Source of the DNA: Glaciecola flavus
GTDB lineage: Bacteria; Pseudomonadota; Gammaproteobacteria; Enterobacterales; Alteromonadaceae
Length of the DNA: 64,000 nt
Assembly (NCBI RefSeq): GCF_042646125.1
Contig: NZ_JBHRSW010000010.1
Span: 1-64,000, forward strand
Direction of reading: 5' to 3'
Both the position numbers and the translations under genes were made by a program. The notes beneath the pieces are model-generated. The model did not search any database. It saw nothing but the letters and a program-made list of their open reading frames with translations, and had not been told where the DNA came from. Shown here in pieces: positions 36,701 through 43,446 of the stretch (position 1 is its first letter; each line of letters begins with the position of its first letter).

Positions 36701-37066
36701 GGATGACTCGCTGCTGGCTGTTGAAAGTGGCAATTCACTCTGTCGGCCAATCGCAATGATGTCTCGTTCAACAAAGGTGTAGTGAAGGCTCGAATTGACG
36801 AGTAAAGATTGTAAAATACTTTCTAGTGTATATTTGCCTTGTATACTCGGCGCTGAAAATTGCGAGGTGTCCTGAGTAGAAAAAAGAATCGTTAAATTCG
36901 CTTGTTGACCTAATTGTATCAACGCCTGCGTTAGCGACTGTTCTTCTAGGTTAAGCTCTAATTTAGTTTCAGCCTTTTCAGGTTCGCTTTGCTTGGCGTT
37001 AACCCACTGCATATTTATTGAAACATAGAGAAGAATAAGCGAGCTGCAAAGGCGCCTCATATTCAA
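33800..37066 (-). CDS. FecA-like TonB-dependent receptor with N-terminal STN signalling domain
   Basis: 1088 residues. A signal peptide is followed by an STN domain (about 34-110; LNLEEQSLTQALIQLGQQANLTI), then a linker, plug (VITGSKLKRSGKSTNVPVTL, NLRGLGTDRTLVLVNGKR, ISTGGASAVYGADAVAGVVN) and a barrel to a C-terminal aromatic end (YSIGLTYRS). STN domains signal to a FecR partner in the inner membrane. The fecR-like gene is just upstream and overlaps by four bases (ATGA). The system should sense its own substrate and switch on through the FecI-like sigma factor. Substrate not evident. Confidence 0.94.
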   Translation of the reverse strand: MNMRRLCSSLILLYVSINMQWVNAKQSEPEKAETKLELNLEEQSLTQALIQLGQQANLTILFSTQDTSQFSAPSIQGKYTLESILQSLLVNSSLHYTFVERDIIAIGRQSELPLSTASSESSTNNLPLQTRTTTAREESLSREQKLDSGNATLAQSIIQGRGDSIERIVITGSKLKRSGKSTNVPVTLVNDAYLSINSPNSLASTLLTLPALSPSGFSGVNTQSQTSGGAGLEFLNLRGLGTDRTLVLVNGKRHVGARRGSPAVDINSIPEQLIERIEISTGGASAVYGADAVAGVVNIILKDKLDGQQIEIMASSSSRKDAHQSKVSFLKGDAFFNNKLHATISASYEKSDGLSAQDRSFTNDGLNFIRNPASAEQNDAAPTLIHRSDIRFNTHAVTGSFEIGDQLFIFSEDGQSFRPFDFGEIGKQGDRQIGGDGVLFSQYDNLRLPIERHLVTSMFDYEFDSTTRIYADLKYASVNGQQASQPTFDPLNRGNISLSLDNPFISPNLRQQLLTVADFSLDDKLLVNRVHTEFGRRQSRNDRHTFQSNIGMQGELNSNWQYEIYATFGRSKENTLSLNSQTNARFFDSIDAIFDEQTGEIVCRDLRARMSGCQALNIIGINQASREAIEYSRTDVNSSETLRQTSAGLSLTGVLAELPAGSLNLALGSEYRKEFSRRDSSQLQASGDSFLPPVPSNEGQYEVFEAYAEAKLPIVSNQPYINNLALEGAVRLSNYNTSGGNTTWHGILNYAPKASSRFRITRSKAARAPNIAELFEAQDSGFSSVTDPCSEDFRDDTLTRRNNCDALGLPASLDGRNSISKQIIFEGNAQLKPEESDTWTAGLVYTPAKFPNLSFTADYWQVDITRSIDTFSPQTIVDRCVDDNTLVEENVFCSFITRDENTQAISTITTKQLNIGEISARGVDLDLHYSIDLASSLLSLPGLLQTRVFGTYLDKLQEKPEDSGSTSEPNLAGTLGYPRWQANSLTEYKYKSLTFAWQAQFIGSAYIDPFLKGRDDNFIDLPHTGTKLFHDFMFNYEINDSLDVRLLINNAFDNIPPRRGLFINQGRGLSGIYRNTGAHYSIGLTYRS

Positions 37067-38091
37067 AAGCGCCTATATAAAAGCACCTGTCCTTTGTTAT
37101 TTTCGGTCGCGTCAACAGGTAGCAAGGTTTCTAAAGTATCGGCGATAGTATCCATATTATCGAGCTGAATAATGCCACTCACTTGAAAATCTCGCATTGC
37201 TGGGTCTGCAATCAGTACTTTTTTGGTGCTGTAACGATTGATATCGTCAACAACTTGAGCCAATGCGTCTGCATCGTAGAGTAAAAAGCCTTCTTTCCAC
37301 GTAGAAATCAATGAACTATTTTCAATAATTTGACTAAAACCAGATTCGCTTGAGTAAGATATACTTTGATTGGCAATTAACCGTATAGGCGCATTATTTG
37401 GCACCGAAGGCTTCGTATATAGTAGCTCCACAACGCCTTCTACAACCGAAACACTAACCTGCTTACCCAATTTACTGACGTTAAATTCAGTGCCAACGAC
37501 TTTAATCATTACGTCACCCGTATCTATCATCATCGGGCGAGCTTTGTCAGGCGAGACACCAATGTGTATTTCACCGCTCGTTAAGGTAATGTCTCGTCGC
37601 TCTGCAGAATAGTCTACAGAAATCTGCGTGTTTGTGTTTAGGTTGACTTTAGATCCGTCCTCCAAGGCAAAATAATTTAACTCGCCGGTTGTCGTGGCAT
37701 AGCTAATAGGATCTGGGCTTGTTTTTGTAAAAACAAATAGCAAAGTGCATATCACAAGGGTGATTGAAGCAGCCATACCGTACTTCATATTGTTATACCA
37801 AGTTGACACGCTTTGCTTTGATTGCTCGTGTGTGTTTGCTGATATTAAATTAGGGTCAATGAGATCAGCGACATCATTGAATACCTCATCTTTTACTAGG
37901 CCAAAATCATTATAAACCTGTTTTACATCTTCGTAGGCTTGTCGATGACTCTCAGACGCATTTATCCATTGATCAAATTCCACCTGAACCAGTGGATCTT
38001 TGTACTCGTTTTTTAGGCGAGCAAACCATTCACTTGCTTCCGCTTGCGTAATTTCTGTGTACTGTGTTCGTTGTGTGTAAATGTTATTCAT
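37063..38091 (-). CDS. FecR-family anti-sigma / sigma regulator
   Basis: 342 residues. The N-terminal cytoplasmic part (ASEWFARLKN, FDQWINASESHRQAYEDV) is the sigma-binding domain. One membrane helix lies at about 107-124. The periplasmic FecR domain has ALEDGSKVNLNTNTQISVDY and VVGTEFNVSKLGKQVSVSVVEGVVEL, and an STN-like C-terminal part (LAQVVDDINRYSTKKVLI). It carries the signal from the receptor STN domain to the sigma factor. The gene follows the sigma gene by 19 bases and overlaps the receptor start. Confidence 0.95.
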   Translation of the reverse strand: MNNIYTQRTQYTEITQAEASEWFARLKNEYKDPLVQVEFDQWINASESHRQAYEDVKQVYNDFGLVKDEVFNDVADLIDPNLISANTHEQSKQSVSTWYNNMKYGMAASITLVICTLLFVFTKTSPDPISYATTTGELNYFALEDGSKVNLNTNTQISVDYSAERRDITLTSGEIHIGVSPDKARPMMIDTGDVMIKVVGTEFNVSKLGKQVSVSVVEGVVELLYTKPSVPNNAPIRLIANQSISYSSESGFSQIIENSSLISTWKEGFLLYDADALAQVVDDINRYSTKKVLIADPAMRDFQVSGIIQLDNMDTIADTLETLLPVDATENNKGQVLLYRRF

Positions 38092-38110
38092 AAGTGTTTA
38101 AACAAAAATA

Positions 38111-38638
38111 CTAATTCTGCTCCATGCTCTGCTTGCAGTGTAAAACTGCTTGCGCGATGTATTTTTCTACCATACTCACCGATACGTTGAGTTTTTTAGC
38201 TATATCTAAATACGTGTCCGGATAAAATCGGTGAAGAATAAACGCCGCTCTACAATTTTGAGGTAAGCCTTTTAAGGCTTCCAGCATCAATTCCCTTTTT
38301 CGCTGCGCTTCTAATTCTAATTCGGGTGTGGTGGATGTGACGGTATTGTATTGCGTCGATGTACTAGGTTTCGATGCAATATTTTTTTTGTTGTTCTCAT
38401 CACTACAAACTTTTTTGTAATTATTGATCGAAAGGTTAGCCGCGGTTTTGAATAAGTATGCCTGAGGATTATTCACACTTTGTGGGGGAATTTTTACAAC
38501 CCGCATGTATGTCTCTTGAATGATGTCACCCACGTCCGCAGCATTTTGATTGCGCCTGTTTAAAAACTCTCTCAGGGAATCATCATGCGATTGGATCAGG
38601 GTAGCCCAAAATCGATTATCGTTACCTACTACCGACAT
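38111..38638 (-). CDS. FecI-like ECF sigma factor
   Basis: 175 residues. Region 2 has DVGDIIQETYMRVVK and QAYLFKTAANLSINNYKK; region 4 has LEALKGLPQNCRAAFILHRFYPDTYLDIAKKLNVSVSMVEKYI. This is the iron-starvation type of ECF sigma factor, which drives its receptor gene when released or activated by FecR. First gene of the sigma-FecR-receptor run. Confidence 0.95.
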   Translation of the reverse strand: MSVVGNDNRFWATLIQSHDDSLREFLNRRNQNAADVGDIIQETYMRVVKIPPQSVNNPQAYLFKTAANLSINNYKKVCSDENNKKNIASKPSTSTQYNTVTSTTPELELEAQRKRELMLEALKGLPQNCRAAFILHRFYPDTYLDIAKKLNVSVSMVEKYIAQAVLHCKQSMEQN

Positions 38639-38795
38639 AATCCTGTTCTTAATAAGCGTTTAAAACTAAATTTGCTGTACAGCCTGAAAGTTAGGCCTGG
38701 TTGAAGAAGCCACTGTACCCTGTCAATCCCTTACACCTTATCCTGATTGTAGTTCGTAGGTCAATGCTAAAGTGTTAGGCGGGCAAAAGGCAAGT

Positions 38796-38820
38796 TGGCA
38801 CTTAAAGAACTTAAGTGCCA
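38796..38820 (-). terminator. inverted repeat after the siderophore receptor
   Basis: TGGCACTTAA and TTAAGTGCCA are a perfect 10-bp repeat around AGAAC, 41 bases past the receptor stop. It could be the receptor terminator, though the T-run is weak on that strand. Confidence 0.4.
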
Positions 38821-38860
38821 CAGAATAACTGGAGTCAACAGCCCCTAAAAGTTCAATCCC

Positions 38861-40978
38861 TTAAAACGCGCCAATAATACTAAATGTCGCATTTATGGGG
38901 GCGCCCACTGTAACCTGATGAGTTGAATGGGAATTTGGGAAGTATAACTTGTCACTAAGATTTTCAATATTCACTTGAAGGCGCAAGTCTTCGTTTAGGT
39001 CGTAATATGCGGCTGCGTCAAAACGAGTATAGCTTGGTAGCACTGCCGAGTTACTCGTATTGACAAAGCTTTGATCTTGATAACTTGCACCCAAGCTGAG
39101 CCCAAAGGTGTCACTTATCCAGTAACTCGTCCAAATTGAGAACGTGTTTTCTGGTAACTCTCTAGGTGTTTTGCCAGTAGGCCCTGTTCTATCCACTATT
39201 TCACCATCAAGATAGCTATAATTCGCATTAAAATACCAAGTGTCATTTAGTTGACCACTGAGCTGTAACTCAAAACCTTCGATTTCAGAATCCACAACAT
39301 CCAGGGTTGCAGGGTCATTGTCTGCTACCTGCGGCGAGCTTTGTTCGTTTTCAAATACAGCGGCTGTTAAACTTAAACTATCAGCAAAATCCCATTTTAC
39401 GCCGACCTCACGATTGGAGTAGGTATCGGGATCGAGCTTATCGTCGTCACCATTAATGTCAGTAAACTGTTCGCCACTGCGTGGCAAAAACGATTCACTG
39501 TAGCTCGCATAAAATGAGATGTTTTCGACAGGTTTGTATACCAGTCCAGCCCTTGGAGAAAATTCTTGGTCTTTTCTTGAGCGAGTCTCTAATTTTTCAG
39601 GATCTGCATTAAATACTTTAATATCAAAACTGTCGAAACGACCACCCACAATTAAATCCAGATGTTCGCTTAGGGCAATTTCGTCTTGGATATAAAACGA
39701 ATACACGTCTAAATCAACACGGGTGTCATCATTTAGATCCGAAAAAGCGGTAGTGATGGTTTGTCCAGCAAAGTTTACACCACTAAAACCACTAAAATTG
39801 AGTGGACGTTCAAGGGTAAACGTTTCTTTGTCATTGTCCGTTGAGCTAAACTCAGAGTTAAAGCGATTTTGATCCGAATTTGTTTGAATAAACTCACTGC
39901 CGACAATTAGGGTGTGTTCGATGCCACCGGTCGCAAATTCACTAATTAAGTTTCCGCTCAGAATAAAGTTGTCGCGTACTGTGGTATCGATATAACCGTC
40001 GAGCTCTACATAATTTTCGTTTGTGTTGTAGGCTGATGCGTAAAAGTTAGAATAAACTTTGTCAAAGTCACCGTAATAAGCGCTAAAGTTGCCTTTTACG
40101 TTGTCGCTAAATTGGTGCTGCAAATTTGCTCTAAATACATGCGCTTCTAATTCAGTAAAGTTGTTTTCTGGATCCGCAAACACAATGTTTTTTAAGCTTT
40201 CGGCTGGTCTGCCGTCTAATGTGGGTATACCTCTGTCAATAAAGCGCTCATGGTTGATGTACTCGTAGGAAAGATCCAACAAAGATTTATCACTCAATTC
40301 GATACGAGCGGTCGGATTTATACCCAATCGTTCACCATCAAAAAAATCTCTATGGTTGTCTAGACTCTCATACATGCCATTAATACGGACAGCTGAACGA
40401 TTGCCTGTACTGAAATTTGTATCTATTTCTCCGCCAAAGCCGCCAAATGTATTCAAATGCGCTTTAGATGCACCAAATTCTTCGTCTATCTGTGCTTTTT
40501 TCGATACGCGATTAAGCACACCGCCAGTGCCACCGCGGCCAAAAAGTAAGGCGTTGGGTCCACGTAAAATTTCTACCTGCTCAATATTGTAGAGCGCGCG
40601 ATAGTATTGAACGTCGTCACGATTACCGTCAATAAAGAAGTCGGCGGTAGAACGCACACCACGAAAGACCACCGCATCTCTGTGACCTTCGCCTTGGGTA
40701 GTATTGACGCCAGGCGTGTAATCAATAATTTGGCCAATGCTTCTGATCCCGCGACGGGAGATTTCGTCTGCAGAAATAATGGATAAGCTCTGTGGTACAT
40801 CAATCACCGGAGTAGGCGTTTTTATGGAATTGGATTCATTACTTGATAAGTATTGTCCGGTGATAGTGAGTCTTTCAAGCTCACCTGAGGCATCTGGAGT
40901 TTGGGCAAAGGCTGTATTGCTAAGAATCAATGCGCTTGCAATGCTTGTGAGTGTAAATTTCAAAGTAATTTCCTGCAA
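38861..40978 (-). CDS. TonB-dependent siderophore receptor
   Basis: 705 residues, usual length. A signal peptide (ending SNTAFAQT) is followed by a TonB-box-like segment (ERLTITGQYL), the siderophore-receptor plug (PTPVIDVPQSLSIISADEI, VFRGVRSTADFFIDGNRDD, EILRGPNALLFGRGGTGGVLN) and a 22-strand barrel ending in PINATFSIIGAF. It imports an iron-siderophore complex, probably of the catecholate or hydroxamate type. No biosynthesis genes are nearby, so the siderophore may come from other organisms. A good Fur box lies 80-94 bases upstream. Confidence 0.95.
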   Translation of the reverse strand: MQEITLKFTLTSIASALILSNTAFAQTPDASGELERLTITGQYLSSNESNSIKTPTPVIDVPQSLSIISADEISRRGIRSIGQIIDYTPGVNTTQGEGHRDAVVFRGVRSTADFFIDGNRDDVQYYRALYNIEQVEILRGPNALLFGRGGTGGVLNRVSKKAQIDEEFGASKAHLNTFGGFGGEIDTNFSTGNRSAVRINGMYESLDNHRDFFDGERLGINPTARIELSDKSLLDLSYEYINHERFIDRGIPTLDGRPAESLKNIVFADPENNFTELEAHVFRANLQHQFSDNVKGNFSAYYGDFDKVYSNFYASAYNTNENYVELDGYIDTTVRDNFILSGNLISEFATGGIEHTLIVGSEFIQTNSDQNRFNSEFSSTDNDKETFTLERPLNFSGFSGVNFAGQTITTAFSDLNDDTRVDLDVYSFYIQDEIALSEHLDLIVGGRFDSFDIKVFNADPEKLETRSRKDQEFSPRAGLVYKPVENISFYASYSESFLPRSGEQFTDINGDDDKLDPDTYSNREVGVKWDFADSLSLTAAVFENEQSSPQVADNDPATLDVVDSEIEGFELQLSGQLNDTWYFNANYSYLDGEIVDRTGPTGKTPRELPENTFSIWTSYWISDTFGLSLGASYQDQSFVNTSNSAVLPSYTRFDAAAYYDLNEDLRLQVNIENLSDKLYFPNSHSTHQVTVGAPINATFSIIGAF

Positions 40979-41057
40979 AAAGATTAAAACTTGTTGTTTT
41001 CCCGATTTCAGGCTATTGGGTTTCTTTCCAATCTCGTATACAAAACGAAAAGCGAAA

Positions 41058-41072
41058 TGAGAATAATTATTA
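41058..41072 (-). promoter_or_regulatory. Fur box upstream of the siderophore receptor
   Basis: TGAGAATAATTATTA matches the 7-1-7 Fur consensus TGATAATnATTATCA at 12 of 14 fixed positions. The position upstream of an iron receptor supports it. Confidence 0.65.
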
Positions 41073-41425
41073 ATTGCGTTATAGTATAGGGAAAGTTTTC
41101 TTCACAAACAAATGTTTTTTTAGAAGGAGGTCGCGGGTCGGTACTTTGTAGTTTTGTAGTAAATTGCCTGTGATTGCGGTTCGTCAGCTCAAGCACTCCG
41201 ATCTGGTATAACATGAATAGACTGATACGTTGCTTTATGTATGACGTGGATAATTTTTTTCAGGTCGCTTCTCACATTATGTACAAACACAATGTATCGC
41301 TTAAGCAAATAAACTGTTTAACCTGATGAGATGGTCTAGGCTATCTTATCTGAGAGTTAAGGTTTCAGCATCAATGGTCAGTCCATTCCCATATCTCACC
41401 GGCACCTATTTTCTATCGTCTACAA
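41073..41425. other. intergenic region between the hydroxylase-family gene and the Fur box
   Basis: No supported gene. Short open frames lack ribosome sites. It lies between the start side of the siderophore receptor gene and the 3' end of the hydroxylase-family gene. Confidence 0.35.
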
Positions 41426-42295
41426 TTACTTACTATAAAACCCATGTATCAGTTGTTTGGCAAAACTAGTTGGCATTTTTTCGTCACCTTTGTAGCCGAT
41501 CTTTAGATCACCACTATCTTCAGGTACGTATGCGGTGCCAAAAATATAGTCCCATATACTCAATGTAAGACCGAAATTCATACCGTATTGTCTGTTTTTA
41601 GGTAAATCGTAGGCGTGGTGGTACAAATGCATGATCGAGTTGTTAAGTAGGTACTTGAAGGGACCGTAGCTCAGCTTGATATTGGCGTGATTGAGATGGC
41701 CTATCGCTATAGTGAAGAAGTGTACAATAAACGCCTGTTCAGGCTCGAATCCGCCTAACAACATTATCCCTAGCGTTTTTAAAGGTTTATACAACACATT
41801 TTCCATCCAGTGATAGCGCAGATGTCCAGCAAAGCCCATTTCTTTTATTGAGTGGTGTACTTGGTGAAAACGCCATAGCAGGTTAATGCGGTGTAGGCTA
41901 AGGTGGGTAAGCCATTGTAAAAAATCCAATAACACAAAAAACACTAAGAGCTGAATAGCTAGTGGCCAGTCTTGTATATCAATCAATGTCAGTGATTGCA
42001 TATCTATATTGGCTTGTGAAAACTTGAATGCTAGTACCGCATAGACACCGGATATTACTATGCTAAAAATAAAGAAATTAAAATACATATAAAAGGCATC
42101 CAACCAAAAATCGTGCCTAAATCTGCGTTGATGTTTTCGCCAAGGGAAAGTGATTTCTAGCAACCAGACAACCAAAGAGAGTAGGGTTAAGCCCCAAAAA
42201 TAATTTTGTGACCACGGCACTTCGAAAGTAATATTTCGTCCTATCCACATCGCTGTGCCAACTGCGGTATCAAAAAATATCTGTGTGCTTGACAT
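41426..42295 (-). CDS. sterol desaturase / fatty acid hydroxylase family membrane protein
   Basis: 289 residues with about five membrane helices. The histidine clusters that hold the di-iron centre are present: HLSLH, HQVHH and HLYHH, plus a further HLNHAN. The family hydroxylates or desaturates lipids or sterol-like substrates with oxygen. The actual substrate is unknown. It follows the patatin-like gene on the same strand with about 50 bases between them and may be in the same transcript, suggesting membrane lipid modification. Confidence 0.9.
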   Translation of the reverse strand: MSSTQIFFDTAVGTAMWIGRNITFEVPWSQNYFWGLTLLSLVVWLLEITFPWRKHQRRFRHDFWLDAFYMYFNFFIFSIVISGVYAVLAFKFSQANIDMQSLTLIDIQDWPLAIQLLVFFVLLDFLQWLTHLSLHRINLLWRFHQVHHSIKEMGFAGHLRYHWMENVLYKPLKTLGIMLLGGFEPEQAFIVHFFTIAIGHLNHANIKLSYGPFKYLLNNSIMHLYHHAYDLPKNRQYGMNFGLTLSIWDYIFGTAYVPEDSGDLKIGYKGDEKMPTSFAKQLIHGFYSK

Positions 42296-42348
42296 ACTTA
42301 GGCTCTGTTACTCTTTTTACTATTGGGGTAGACCGCTAAAAACGGATA

Positions 42349-43188
42349 TTAATTCTCTCGCTTAATTTTCGCTAGTTTGATGGGTAAGTATTCTTTTACC
42401 GTGTTGTAACCGATATCGTACAGTGCTTCTTTTTGCCCTGGTGACATTGCAAAGTCTACGGGTGATGTCGCGCCTGTATCTACGACTATTGTATTGTGCC
42501 AAAAGTTTGCATGTACATATTCGCGTGCTAAAGCGTTCATGAAGGTACGTATCAACATTTGTATATATTGCGGCAAGATAAAACGTCTATTCGTGTTTAA
42601 CGGCGGGGGCTTTTGGTTACTACAAAGTCGAAAACACACATTGGGTGTGCCATCCCCTTGCCAATCATTGAAGAGGGCGTCTTCTGATAATATGGCGCCG
42701 TCTACTAATAGATGATCTTTATATACACTTGAACTAAAAATCAGAGGGATAGACATAGAGTACCTGACCGCTTTGGATACTTTTAGTTTTGGTGAGGTGT
42801 GTTTGTTAAATATTACTGGACCACCACCATTCAAATCGGTGGCAATAATATGTAAGGCCGCATCCAATTCTTCAAAGGTTTTTGAACCGAGCTGTTTGTC
42901 AATCCACACTTCAAATTTTTTACCTGACGAGAACCCACCTTTGGTCAACAAACGCCAAAACGAAAACTCTTTAAATTGACCAAAATTTGTTACGGTAGCC
43001 AGTTGCAAGATTTGTTTTAGGGGCATGTTATTGGCGTAGAGCGCGGATACAATCGAACCGCCAGATATTCCGACTATAGTGTCGAATGAAATATCTAAGT
43101 CGTGTAATGCCTGCAAAATGCCAATATGCGCAGGCAAACGTGTGCCACCACCTGAAAATATTGGAACGATTTTTTGCGTTTTGCTAAT
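42349..43188 (-). CDS. patatin-like phospholipase, probable AUU start
   Basis: 279 residues if read from ATT 43188. Active-site features: the oxyanion loop SGGGTRLPAH, the nucleophile GISGGS and the DGA motif (LLVDGAILS). The first standard start codon in frame (TTG 43137) falls after SGGGTR and would remove the oxyanion loop. The frame is open further upstream but contains no ATG, GTG or TTG. ATT 43188 has AGGA 8 nt before it and gives a natural start, ISKTQKIVPIFSGGG. The alternative is ATG 43205 in another frame with slippage at an A6 run. It probably cleaves lipid acyl chains. Confidence 0.8.
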   Translation of the reverse strand: MSKTQKIVPIFSGGGTRLPAHIGILQALHDLDISFDTIVGISGGSIVSALYANNMPLKQILQLATVTNFGQFKEFSFWRLLTKGGFSSGKKFEVWIDKQLGSKTFEELDAALHIIATDLNGGGPVIFNKHTSPKLKVSKAVRYSMSIPLIFSSSVYKDHLLVDGAILSEDALFNDWQGDGTPNVCFRLCSNQKPPPLNTNRRFILPQYIQMLIRTFMNALAREYVHANFWHNTIVVDTGATSPVDFAMSPGQKEALYDIGYNTVKEYLPIKLAKIKREN

Positions 43189-43284
43189 GGTGCTATTCCT
43201 AACATTATTCTTTTGATTTAAGCATAGCCCTTAAGTATCTCACTGTAAATTAACTGAACTCGGGAGCGTTAGCTTACATAAGTA

Positions 43285-43312
43285 TTGACATAGATTTAAC
43301 AACTCTCATACT
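43285..43312 (+). promoter_or_regulatory. sigma-70 promoter of the GH2 gene, flanked by an inverted repeat
   Basis: TTGACA at 43285 and CATACT at 43307 with a 16-bp spacer. AAGTATT (43280) and AATACTT (43314) form an inverted repeat on either side, as two operator halves might. TTAACAA occupies the spacer. Confidence 0.6.
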
Positions 43313-43446
43313 TAATACTTTTAACGTGGTCTCTATGTCTGTCGGAATACAACAACAGGGTTATTTTCACGCCTTTTAGCTTTTGTATATCAACAATATA
43401 GATAGCATAGCCAATATTAGTTGTTTATTACTTCAAACGGTACAAC

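Noticed and set aside
30350..37066. A Bacteroidetes-style SusC/SusD polysaccharide locus
   Set aside because: No SusD-like lipoprotein gene is present; both receptors are of proteobacterial type.
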